From: Carallia brachiata
Taxonomy: Eukaryota > Streptophyta > Magnoliopsida > Malpighiales > Rhizophoraceae
Assembly (NCBI GenBank): GCA_021464245.1
Contig: JADCRB010000028.1
Span: 5,809,067-5,873,066, forward strand
DNA: 64,000 nt
Direction: 5' to 3'
Both the position numbers and the translations under genes were made by a program. Position 1 is the stretch's first letter. Each line of letters opens with the position of its first letter. Positions 37,055-48,404 of this stretch are shown here, in pieces. The notes beneath the pieces are model-generated. The model made no database searches. It had not been told where the DNA came from and saw only the letters and a program-made list of their open reading frames with translations.

Positions 37055-39110
37055 GTTCAACAGGCTGAACAGTTTCCTGTTTATGCTGTTGGAATGCTCT
37101 ATAAATGGTGGCTTGAAACTTTGACGGTATCTAGATGTCTCGAGCCATAGAAGATTAGGAGATTTTATTACTCAACAGCCAGGCAAAGTTTGAATAAGCA
37201 CTGATCATACAAAGCAATGAACAATGGACCACAGAGCTCTGCTGGGCGAAACTGCATCACGAAAAAAATGTTTCTGTGTAATCCTCAAGGCGACAAATTG
37301 GTATGCTGGGACAAAAATATTTGGTGGGAAGAAAACCAAGGAGTTGACTTCAAGTCGCTTTGTGAAAAAATCGAGATAAAATTACATATTTCTGACTATT
37401 CTCAGACCCAACAGTGTAATAGTTTAAGGCATCTTTTATTAAGTTTGTTTGGTTCTTTTGTGGTAAGTAGACGTCCATCAATGTTCTCAATGTGCTTGCT
37501 GAAAGAGAGTTTTAGCATTATTGATTAATCTCGACTCAGTATCTCGTGGTTATCAATCTAATTCATGAATAGGGAGTATGATTATAAAGAAAGAATTGTT
37601 GTCATTAGTAGATTGCGAGAGATTGAATGATTTCAATTTTTGTTCATTGTTATTGAATTGTGATGAGCAGTACAATTTCTCACCAGAATTTATTGTTAGA
37701 GATTTTTTTTTTTCGTTCAATGACATTAATTTCCACAATTTCTATAAATCTCACCATTTTTTTTAAAATTAGAACTTTTTTATCCCTATAAATTCCGCAC
37801 TCTCTATTTTACAATTAGAACATTCTCTTTCCACGGTTAAAAATGAGACCTTTAAATTAAAAGTTTAAGTTCATGATGAGAACGTAGAAACTTAAATTTG
37901 AAGGAGATGTGGAATATAAATGTAAAATTAAAGTTGAACAAATAAAAAGTTCGTCCAGCCTGAGACTCTAGCCCGGGTCTTGTGAAATCAAGAGAAACCT
38001 TAATTCAAAATAACTTAAAAAGAAATTCAGTGGATGAATACGAACAAGAGGGGATGGCATCGAGGAGAAATTGAGAAGAAAAAATAAAATACAGCACAAA
38101 CATAAAAGAAGAGGAAAACGTTATCCTTTTTGCTTGGATTTACTATTTAGGCCACGGGGGCCCATTTATTATCACTTTGGAATCGAGAGAGCCCAATGTT
38201 ATTGTGTGATGGTCAAGGCCTATGTGGCCCAGCTTCCTAGCCTTTTTAAATAGTCCATCGAAAATACTCCACTTGGCCCGCCCCATTGTCGCAAACTTCA
38301 AATCATGATCAATTCGTCATCTTCTACATATTCTATGCACTTCCGTTTCCCACGCTTCAAATTCACTTAAAAAAGAATTGAAACCCCACGAGATTAGTGA
38401 ATCTTTGAGTTTTTTTTTTTTTTTTCCATTTTTATCATTGACACTTGACTAGGTGAACATAAAAATCTCATTTTTATCTGGAATCCAAGATTGATTTAAT
38501 AATTTTATTTTAATTATATTTTTTTATCAAGCAATCTTTTTATATGAACACATAAATAATTAGTAATTAGTGTGTTTAATGTTAAAATTAAAGGTGAAAA
38601 AAATGATTGGCATGAAGAGAAGGTGCTCATTACCCCAATTAATCCTAAATTTATGTGGGAATAGTTTTGTGATTAATTAGCTTCTCAAAATTTTTGTAAT
38701 TAATTAGAACTCAATTCATATTATTTATGACCGTTAAAGCGATGACAACCAAGTTGTAATATAGAAATATTTTTGTCACGTCAAGTTTTTACACTAGAAA
38801 ATATCACCAAAAAGGTGAAAAAAAAAAGAGGCAACAAATTAAGAATCAAAATCTAAAAATATGTGAACTCGTCCTTCCCTTCTTTTTCTTCTCTAACGCC
38901 TGCTTTTACTCCTTTCCTGAAATAAAATGGTAGTGAATAATGAAGAAAAAGGAGAGTTGAACCATAATCCTAGTGAAGGAGTGGAACTTTTACAGTTTGC
39001 TTTGGAGGATGTATTTTGGGGGTCGGTGGCGTGGTGGGGGCCGGAGGGAGAGGATTTGTGAATGGAAAATGAGAATTGTGTCTGATTGATTGGAAAGCAC
39101 AAACATGCGA
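37055..39110 (-). promoter_or_regulatory. Upstream region of gene 4 with the family promoter block
   Basis: The leader near 37.06-38.8 kb is shared with genes 5 and 7 and, inverted, with 53.9-55.4 kb. The block at 38790-39110 has the intact dyad TCACC-N5-GGTGA (38804-38818), GGAGGATGTATTTTGGGGG and GATTGGAAAGCACAAACATG. At 38270-38275 the sequence is CACTTG, where the gene 7 and inverted copies have the G-box CACGTG. The long gap to the coding start suggests a 5' untranslated intron, which I cannot prove. Confidence 0.5.
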
Positions 39111-39338
39111 TGGGGAGAGGAAAGAGGGTTTTTTTTTTTTTCCCCCGCCAAACTTAATTTCTCAAAAAATTGAAAGGAAAGGTTTTTTGTTTTAAAAAAT
39201 TAAAAGTATAATTGATATCTATAATTCTATTTGTATTATATAGTAGAGTAAATCTCTACATTAAACTCATATCTATAGGAGAACAATTTTACAATATTCA
39301 TAAAAAGTCAACAAATTATCAATATTATTTGGCTCAAA
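39111..39338. other. Repeated upstream DNA
   Basis: AT-rich. It matches 56.04-56.23 kb and 15.1 kb in the other units. It contains no gene. Confidence 0.4.
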
Positions 39339-39926
39339 CAATGTTGTAAGAATCGGACCGGACATTGAACCGGAAAGTTTAGTGGTTCAAGGTCCAACCG
39401 ATTCAACCGGTTTAACCGAAAATTGAACCGGTAAAACTGGTATTTAATATTAAATATATAAAAAAATATTTATATATATTATACATCAAAATTTATATGT
39501 AAAATGTAATATTATAATACATATGTATGTATTAGAATACTTACATTTATAAATTTAAAATATATGATTTAGAATTTATTATAGGATAGAATTAACAATT
39601 TAAAAAAATTAATAAAATAATCTTAACAAAAAAAAGAAAATAGTAAGTGTTAATTTATAAGAAACATAAAATATTATGTGTATTATATGAGACATTTGAG
39701 AAAATAATAAGTAAAAAAAAAAAAAAAGATAACAACAAGTTATAAGTTGATTTAGTGGTATGAGACTTACCTTTCATGTTGGAGGTCAAGGGTTTGAAAA
39801 CTAAATTCTACAAAGTTGTGAGAAATTTTTTCTTAATTATTAAAATGACCAACCCGGTCAACCCGGGACCGGTTCACCGGTCCGACCGGTTGAACCGGCC
39901 GATCCGGTCTGGGTTTGACAACAATG
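39339..39926. mobile_element. hAT-like element with 8-bp duplication, 588 bp
   Basis: The ends CAATGTTGTAAGAATCGG and, inverted, CATTGTTGTCAAACCCAG are flanked by perfect GGCTCAAA at 39331-39338 and 39927-39934. The equivalent site of the gene 7 unit (near 56225) reads ATTTGGGTCAAACATAC without an insert. CCGGTTCAA motifs mark both ends. A tRNA-like segment (box B-like GGTCAAGGGTTTGAAA near 39785) lies inside. There is no transposase. Confidence 0.85.
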
Positions 39927-39934
39927 GGCTCAAA

Positions 39935-40701
39935 CATACTAAACATGTTAAAAAAAGTTTGAATCTATAACTTTATATTAAAAATGAAATCAGCGTTACC
40001 ATATCCTGATAAAATGAAAGAAAAGTTACGGTCCCTCTGATTGTTTTGTTAAATGACGTTATTTTCAATATTATATTTCCAAATTTGCTAAATTGTTTTT
40101 GTCTGGACTTAAAAAAAAAAAAAACAAAAACACGCATCGTTTTTTTTTTTTTTTTGGACAGAAAAACAAGCATCGTTTAAGGCATAAAAAGATAGACGGT
40201 AAAATTTGCTAAATGAAAGAAAAGTTACCGGTCCCTCTAATTGTTTTGTTAAATGACGTTGTTTTTTATATTATATTTTCAAATTTGCTAAATGAAAGCA
40301 TAAAAAGATTGACCCTAAAAATTTGTGGTTGTCCATTGTTAAAGGTACAAAAAAATCTAAACTAAAACGAGGAAATATAAGAATTGAGCTTTTGGGCTTT
40401 CGTTGGACATAGTTTTTTATCACAAGCTTCGGTTTTCAATTAATTGGACTTGGCTTTGTTAACAGGGGCATTTATATTAGAGTGTGTTGAGTATAAAATA
40501 TAAAGTAAGATAATATAAAATAAATTAATTTTATATTATATAAAATAAAATATAATTATATAACAAAATATATCTTATATTATTTTATTTTATATTATAT
40601 ACCAAATGCATTTATAAAGTTTGAAATAGTTCTTTTTAGGGACTCATTCCGGCTTTTCTGATTTGGTGAAGTACCTCTTTATATAGCAACAATTCATCTT
40701 T
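39935..40701. repeat. Repeated unit DNA with an internal duplication
   Basis: Two related stretches of about 120 bp, near 40008-40120 and 40205-40330, both contain GTCCCTCTRATTGTTTTGTT and AAATTTGCTAAAT. No gene is seen. It continues the alignment with 56.24-57.3 kb. Confidence 0.5.
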
Positions 40702-40709
40702 CTTCTGGC

Positions 40710-41390
40710 CATTGTTTTCAAACCCGGATCGGACCGGCCGGTTCAACCGGTCGGACCGGTGACCGGTCAGAGATCCGGTCCGGGTTGATGCTTAAAGAAG
40801 CTATGAACCGGACCGGTCAAAACCCGGTCAACGGACCGGTTCAACCGATCAAACCGGTGAACCGGTCCGGTTTGACCGGGTTGGTCAGTTTTAGTAATTA
40901 AGAAAAATTTTCAAATTTTGTAGAATTTGATTTTCGAACCCCTGACCTCCAACATGAAAGGTAAGTCTCATACCACTAAACCAGTTTATAACTTGTTGTA
41001 ATCTTTTTTTTTTTTGTTTACTTATTATTTTCTCAAATGTCTCATATAATACACACACTATATTATGTATCTAATAAATTAACACTTACTATTTTCTTTT
41101 TTTATTAAGACAATTATTAATTTTTTTAAATTGTTAATTTTACCTTATAATAAATTCTAAATTATATATTTTAAATTTACAAATGTAAGTATTCTAATAC
41201 ATACATATGGATTATAATATTATATTTTACATATAAATTTTGATGTATAATATATATAAATATATTTTTATATATTTAATATTAAATACCGGTTTTACCG
41301 GTTCAATTTCCGGTTAAACCGGTTGAACCGGTTAGACCTTGAACTACTAAACTTTCCGGTTCAATGTCCGGTCCGGTTCTTACAACATTG
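40710..41390. mobile_element. hAT-like element in the opposite orientation, 681 bp
   Basis: This is an inverse-orientation relative of 39339-39926, flanked by perfect CTTCTGGC at 40702-40709 and 41391-41398. The matching site in the gene 7 unit (near 57290) reads CTTTCTTTTGGCTACTAC with no insert. It carries the same internal tRNA-like segment in reverse (40925-40990). Confidence 0.88.
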
Positions 41391-41398
41391 CTTCTGGC

Positions 41399-41731
41399 AA
41401 CTACTTTTGTTTTTTTTGACAACTTCTTGTTTTTTTTTTGGGCTACTACATACTTATAAAAATTCTCTCATAAAAATAAAATTGATTATAGTTTTGTTCA
41501 ATAGAAATACAATAAGTTTATTTTTGACTATAAAATGCCAAATTGATACTAGTTACATAACTATTTTTTGCTCTCATTTTTTACCTTCTTACAAACGAAA
41601 TCTTTTTTTAAAAATTTTTTTGCTGTATGTTACACTTTTCAAAATACAAAACAAATGACAAATTGTCTTCTCTTTTAATTGTCCTTTACCCATTTTCCTC
41701 CTTTTTTTTTTTTTTCTAATCAAAGATACTT
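41399..41731. other. 3' flank of gene 5, repeated-unit DNA
   Basis: It matches 57295-57610 and, inverted, 50980-51250. It contains no gene. Confidence 0.45.
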
Positions 41732-41748
41732 AAAGTACTAAACAATAG

Positions 41749-42073
41749 TATCATTCGAGGTGTTAGTTCAGTAATAAGTCGACGTGTTTTCATACTATGA
41801 GTCCTGCATTTGAGTTTTTGTAGCTACGCTCTCTCCTGGTTGACCCATACTGAAGATCGTTTCAGGTACAAGTAACGATGCGCAACATTAGGAGAAGGCT
41901 CGCTCGTCTGAACTCTAGTAACAGAGTCACGTTCGATCACATTGGCACTCGGAAGGTGGATCGATTTTTTTAGGGTTATTGAACGAAATTTTAACAAACG
42001 ATAGTTACCCTAACCTCAGTCTAAAAATTTAATGACTGACATACTTACTAAAATCTTCTTTTTGATAAAAAAA
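41749..42073 (+). mobile_element. tRNA-derived SINE, second member of the 5522 family
   Basis: It contains TTAGTTCAGTAATAAG (box A-like), TGGCACTCGGA and a CGACATACTTACTAAAATC-like tail shared with the SINE at 5522. It is flanked by 17-bp near-repeats (41732-41748 and 42074-42090, three mismatches). The gene 7 flank near 57610 has a single target copy, AAAGTGCTAAACATTGG. The greater decay of the duplication suggests it is older than the first SINE. Confidence 0.65.
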
Positions 42074-42254
42074 AAAGTGCTAAACATTAGCTATATTTCT
42101 TGGTGTGCAATGGTTTTCAGTAAATTGGCTAAATTTCTCATAATAACGCAATGTTGCAGGATGGACACCTAACATGTTAGGCGTAGTAGAGACAGCTCAG
42201 GAGAGTGTTGCAGTTGTCAGCGATGATGCATTGAACATACACCAACAAAGGTGA

Positions 42255-42375
42255 CTTGTTTTGGGCTTAACTCAAACGGTTAAAAGTTGTACTTCTAGCT
42301 ACCAGATCAAATATTCAAACAGTCTTCTCCTCCTTTTCTTACCGCTGTACAAGTAACCATTTAAAACCAAAAAAA
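42255..42375 (+). mobile_element. Short SINE-like repeat shared by all group B 3' flanks
   Basis: The segment GGGCTTAACTCAAACGGTTAAAAG, followed by an A-rich tail, recurs at 34690, 57745 and inverted near 50700-50810. The box A-like and box B-like spacing suggests a tRNA-derived repeat that was present before the group B duplications. Confidence 0.35.
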
Positions 42376-42615
42376 AAAAAAGTTAAAAAAAAGAAAGAAA
42401 GCTCGTCTTTTTAACTATGAGTTTTGAGTTATTATGTAGACTGTTTAAAAAAGATAAAATAGACGAAAGAAAAATCTTATTTTGAAAATCAATATTTAGA
42501 GATTAAATTTGTGTCCTGGCAAATCACATCCACAAAACTAGACAGATACTATAAACTTGTCAACAGGGTTCTTAAGATCCATGTGGTTGACATCATTCCA
42601 CTAACCAAATTATTT

Positions 42616-44691
42616 TCACAGCCTGAAATGAGCCAGTGCAGGTCTGCCATCAAGTCCTTTGGTGTTGTAATAGGTAACAAAATCCAACACTGTTGTTTCC
42701 TTGTACAATGGAGGATTGGAATCTGATAATAACTCCTTTATTGGACCATAAAGGATGTCGAATGGCTGAAAATTTGTTCTGAAGAAGCATGCCACTGATA
42801 TTCTTGGGCCTTTCTTGTTAGCCAGCACTCTGTGCTCCGCACTCTTGAACTTGTCATTTGATATAAGCTGCTCAGATCAAGTAGCAAAAGTAAAATGGTG
42901 CTTAATCAATATGATTTGATCTAAGATCTCTTATTGAATTGCTCATTCAATGAAATCAGATTTATTAATGATCATTGAAGGTCAATTCATTAAGCGATCT
43001 AAACAGATGGAACAATTCAAATCTGCCGTATTTTTGCTGGTTTTGTTTACCTGCAAAAGGTCACCAAGGTTTATTACCAGGGCACCTGTCACTGGGGGGA
43101 TGTCCACCCACAGGTTTTGGTGATAAACTTGAAGGCCACCAACATGATCTTGCAGAAGGATAGTGAAGAAATCAGGATCTGAATGTTTGGTGACTCCCAG
43201 AGTTCTATTAGGCTCGGGGCATGCTGGGAAGTAATGGCACAGCAGGGATTGACCTTTGGCACAACCAATCTCAATTAGGTGATTTTTCTCAAGCCCAAGT
43301 CCCTCTGATAGCAACTCAAGCAGTGTAAGACCCAAACTTTTAACCTGTACTGCATACTCGCTTATTATCTCCCTGGAAAATTCTAATAGTCAATTATAAA
43401 TATCAGAGACTCGAGAGTTTAATCAAGGGAAAAAATTCCTGTTTAAGCTCATGAACTTGGTAAAACGAAACATATGTATCCCCACAAGTCAAATTTGTTC
43501 AACTAAACTGCTGCATTTGCAACAAGAAACAAATCAAATTATGTTGCCTACTGATTCCGAGAATAAGAACTTATTGGATTGTTGAAGTCATTTCTGCATC
43601 TCCTATATGTTATAAAAAATTAGTAGTGAATCATTGTCCTTGTGGACTCAAGCTGGGACCATCCACCGTGTGGTAATCAATCAGGTTTCTAATTATATTG
43701 GATTGCTATAATATTGATGAGAATAAACACTCTGTTGAAGGAACATGGATTTGTGCGATCGATTTTGCCAGATGCTATCAGAGACTAAATTTTAATAAGA
43801 GATTTATTCTTATGTTTCATCCCATCTTAAGCTTTTGGGTTGAATTGTTTCCTTTTGGATTCGAGCAGAACAAGAAGAAAAAAAGTGGCACTTCGGATAT
43901 AGAAATTAGATTAAGTGGACCATGGCAGGCAGTTTTGATTCTGGTTTTGTCCAACCTGAAGCATGCATCTTGTATCTGTACATCTCAATCTCGCTCTTAC
44001 ATACTGGCCGACAGCTCAAGTATTTGCAATTCGAACAACTACTTGGAAACAAAACTTACCTGCAAACTGCTGGCAGTTCTTCAGGTTCAGGGGCATTCGG
44101 TGCCATTTCAAAAAATATCGTATCTCTCCAATTTGCAGCTTTGGTCTGGTAAAGATCAAAGTTGCTGTTGAACAGCACCTTCCTCTTGGTGTCACGCGAA
44201 TAAAACTCCATCTTAACCTCCTTTGGCTGCTCATGAAACTTTCGCGCCCCGTCAATCATCTCCCTCAGTACATCATCAGATATTCCATGGTTCACAACTT
44301 GAAAGAATCCCCATGTCTCAGAAGCTTTTCGAATTTCTTCAATTATTTCGTTACGTCGAATGCCATTCTGATTCACGCCTTGGAGGTCTATAACTGGGAT
44401 TTGGAGACAGGCTGCTGAACCTGAACGTGTGCTCTCAGGAAAAATTTCATCTTGCGTGACAAAGATAGATGGGATTTTCTCAATCCTTGCATCTACGAGA
44501 CCCTTAACTCCAGCTTTTGACTCGTCAAAGGCCTTAAGCTCCATTTCTCTGTCGTAGTTGGATCCGTTTGCAGCTGAATTCATTGGCAGATCCATGTTCA
44601 ACAGGCTGAACAGTTTCTCGTTTATGCTGTTAGAATGCTCTATAGTTGGTGGCTTCAAACTTTGAAGGTGTCTAGATGTCTCTTGAGGCAT
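42616..44691 (-). CDS. Gene 5: 2-oxoglutarate/Fe(II)-dependent dioxygenase, group B, long N-terminus
   Basis: Exons at 44691-44060, 43372-43051 and 42867-42616 join to 401 residues. Donors are GTAAGT-like and GTAAAC. Acceptors are TTCCAG and GAGCAG. The ATG at 44691 ([12 protein letters not shown]) aligns with that of gene 6 and adds 32 residues before the MDLPMN start used by genes 4 and 7. The iron ligands are H274 and D276 (KHSDPDFF) and H330, with R340-I-S342. The gene is almost identical to gene 4 in exons and introns, so the pair is young. Its upstream homology with gene 4 ends at about 45764, before the family promoter block, so its promoter is probably different. It faces away from gene 6. 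Confidence 0.93.
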
Positions 44692-45764
44692 AAAGAATTA
44701 GGAGATTTTATTACTTAACAGCCAGGCAAAGTTTGACTAAGCACTGATCGTACAAAGCAAGAATAATGGACCACAGAGCTCTGCTGGGCGAAACTGCAAA
44801 AAAGGTTTCTGTGTAATCCTTAAGGCCACAAATTGGTATGCTGGGACAAAAATATTTGGCGGGAAGTAACCAAGTAGTTGACTTAAGTTGTTTTTTTTTT
44901 TAAAAAATAGAGGTAAAATTGTATGTATTTGACTATTTTTAGACTTAATAATGTAAAGTTTACGGTATCTTTTACTAAGTTTGTTTAGTTCATTTGTGGT
45001 AAGTAGACGTCAGTCAACATTTTTAATGTGCTTGCTAAAAAATGATTTTAGCATTATTGATTAACCTCAACTCAGTCTCTCGAGCAGGCAAAAAAAAAAA
45101 AAAAAAACTCAGTCTCTCGTGGTTATCAATTTAATTCACAAATAGGGAGTATGATTATAAAGAAAGAATTGTTGTCACTAACAGATTGCTAGGATTGAAT
45201 GATTTTAATTTTGGTTCACTTCCATTAAATTGTGATGAGCAGTACAATTTCTCGCCAGAATTTCCTACTAGAGATTTTTTTTTTTTTTTTTGGTTCAATG
45301 ACATTAGTTTTTATAATTTCTATAAATCTCACCATATTTCTAAGATTAGAACTTCTTTATTCCTATAAATTCTACGTTCTGTATTTAAAATTAAACATTT
45401 TCTTCCATGATAAAAAATGGGACTTTTAAATTAAAAGTTCAAGTTCATGGTAAACTATAAACTTAAATTTGAAGAAAACATGGAATATAAATGTAAAATT
45501 AAAGTTGAACAAATAAAAAGTTCGTCCAGCCTGAGGCTCTAGCCTGGGTCTTGTGAAATCAAGAGAAACCTTAATTCAAAATAACTTAAAAAGAAATTCA
45601 GTGGATGAATAAGAACAAGAGGGGATGGCATCGAGGAGAAATTGAGAAGAAAAAACTTCAAACTTCAAATCATGATCAATTCGCCATCTTCTGCATATTC
45701 TGTACACTTCAGTTTCCCACATTTCAAATTCGCTTAAAAAAGAATTGAAATCCCACGAGTTTAC

Positions 45765-48170
45765 CGCCTGTTCGATTATGAGTACGTTTGTTTTTTGAAA
45801 AATAATTTGTTATTATAAAATATTTATAATAAAAATAATAATTTTTTTTATTATTTATTTATAGTATATTTTATATTTTTTTTAAAAAATAATCTTAACT
45901 CTAAAAAAAGAGAAATTATTTTCCATAAAAATCTCAAATTTTTTCTCAAATTTTTCTAATGTTTGGTTGTAAATTATTTTACTTGAAACAAACGCTAAAA
46001 AATAAAAAAAAAATTTCCTATAAAATATTTTCAGCCAAACAAAACACTTTACGTTACAATTTTATGTTTCTCGTTGTATTTTGCTTAAAAAAACAAGGAC
46101 TATTTTTTTTAGGAGGACGTGTTCAAAAACTGTTTTTTATTTTTGATTTTTTACACTTAAATTAAAACAGTGTCTCCAAAAAGAATACTATTACTTGTCC
46201 AAACAATTAATAGTAAAATAATAATTATATTACAATAAATATTACATTTTTATATAATTATATTAAAAAATATACATTTAAATAAAATATAAAAAATAAT
46301 CATATATTTTTTAAAACATTTTATTATTATAATTATACAAAAATAGAACTGCCTGGTCATCAAATCGTTCGAGCACCTAACATTTTCCTTTACACTATGT
46401 TTAAACAATTTTTAGTAGAAAAAGAAAGCAACAAGAAAATATTACTATTTATTATTTTTTATTAAATTTAAATAATTATATTTTATTTTTAAAAAATTAT
46501 TATTTATTTTTTTTCTCATAATTTTTTATTTATTATTTTTTATTAATTATAACATTATCATTATTATATTATTTTTTATTTAATTTCTTTTCTATCTGCT
46601 TACTATTCAACCTCCCACTGCCGGATCAGCGTTGAAGCAACCTTTTCACGCTTACAACCTCACTTCCGTTTCAGAGAGGACCTTAGCGCTTCTGTTCGGA
46701 GACGAAGATGCTCCACTCACAGGTGCTTCTCTGTCACATGCTCTCTCACTCTATCTCTCCTCAATTCCTTATCTTTGATTGTAAACCTCAATCTGTTGTT
46801 CAATTCGTGGAATTGTTTGATGGTTCACCTGCATGATTTTTCAACTGCTCACTTTTTTTATTCTTCAATTGCATGATTTTTCAACTCGTGTTTTTCTATT
46901 TGTGATTCTTCTGGACCTGGGTTTAATGGTATTTTGTTCTAATCTCCTTACTATGTCTCAAACGGAAATACCCATTTATTGTTATTGGTTTCTTTGTGAT
47001 TTCAAGTGGGTGTACCCAAGAGGAAATATCTTTTTCTTCTGTGTTTTTCTTTTTTTTTTTTTTTTCTTGGGTGCATTATGGTTGTTCTTGATCGCCAAAC
47101 CTGTTTCAAATTTATTTGTACTTTATTTTCTGTTAGCATATTATGTGTCCTTTAGACATGCCTCTACAATGACATGACAAACCATTTAATTCACTTGCTT
47201 GAATTTGAGAGATGGGATAATACTTATGGGTTAATGGAGTTAACATCTTTGTGGTTCAACTTTATCTGTACTTTGGTTTTGTTATATTGAAAACTTTGTA
47301 TACATGTCATAAATGGCATGCATGTTAGTGCTAGAAATTAAATAGCATAGAGAAACTATCATGAGAATACTCTCATAAATGCTATACTGGTTGTATAGTT
47401 TGTAGCCCAACTGGTTTGCAGATGATTGTTTGTAACTCTGTTGGGTTGATGTGAGGTCATGCTTGGCTTGTTATTTGGTTGGATTGGGGTTTTTTGTTAC
47501 GCTGATGCTCCTCCGCTACTTCGCACCTTAAATGTTTTGTGGGGTTGAGTTTACAACAATTGATATAGAACTTTGGGGGAACAGTTTGTAGCACACAATT
47601 TATTGCTTAAAAGCATATTAGGTTGGCAAAGTTTGGGTTATTAAGGGCTGTTGTGCAAACAACCATGCTTTTATTTATTTGATTTCTGAATTGATTTGTA
47701 GCGGAGAGGGTGTCTTTTAATTCTACTTCAGTTGGTAGCAGCTTCCTACAAGGGGTTCAGATGGATTTAACTTGTTCTGGAAAGCTTGATGGCAATGTAC
47801 AGGGGCTGTGATAATGATGGACTGAAATTTCTAATTTTGTTTTATGGTTTATGGGAGCTTTTCTAAGGTGCTATTGGGTCTTTTTGTCAGTGAATTTTTG
47901 ACAGGGGTGTTTCATAGCCTGGAGTGTCAAGTCTGCTATTGTGGTGGAGCTAGTTGAATTTTAGTTATTAATTTCCTGGTAAAGGGTTTGATACGTGTTG
48001 TTGGGATACTTTGCTGAGTTGGACAGTAGAGATGTGAGTCCATGGCTCCTTTCCTTTTCATATTGGAGTTCTTGATCTATATGAGCTTGTGTTGGAAGTT
48101 GACTCAAAATTGGGTATTGAATCTATCACATTGCAGCGTCAGATATATACAGTTTTATCTTATTTTTTTC
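45765..48170. other. Unique segment between divergent genes 5 and 6, with an exon-like piece
   Basis: The left flank matches gene 4 upstream DNA up to 45764, and the right flank matches group B leaders from about 48175. The interior matches nothing else here. About 46610-46722 is less AT-rich and looks like a transcribed first exon: an ATG at 46710 reads MLHSQ and is followed at once by the donor CAG/GTGCTT (46723). T-rich intron-like DNA follows. A second exon-like piece lies near 47701-47812 (TTTGTAG on the left, ACAG on the right). The parent gene is not recognised. It could supply a new promoter and leader to gene 6. Confidence 0.4.
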
Positions 48171-48404
48171 AAAAAGAAACTTAAGTGACCAAATACTTAT
48201 GTACAAGCACACCAATTTGTGGCCTTGAGGATTACACAGAAACTTTATTTTCATGATGCAGGTTCGCCTAGCAGAGCTCTGTGATCCATTATTCATTGTT
48301 TGGTGTGATCAGTGCTTTTTTCAAGTCAACTGAAGGTTAGCTGCTGGTAGGTGTGCTTATGCAAACTTTCCCTGACTGTAACCTATAAATTCTCCTCATC
48401 TTCT

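Noticed and set aside
43698..44418. Plus-strand frames overlapping exon 1 of gene 5, and the same at gene 4
   Set aside because: They lie antisense to conserved dioxygenase exons and recur only because the exons do. There is no independent support.
46833..47177. Plus-strand frame of 114 residues upstream of gene 6
   Set aside because: It is T-rich and its hydrophobicity comes from low-complexity DNA (runs of TTT). It looks like intron sequence and has no recognisable domain.
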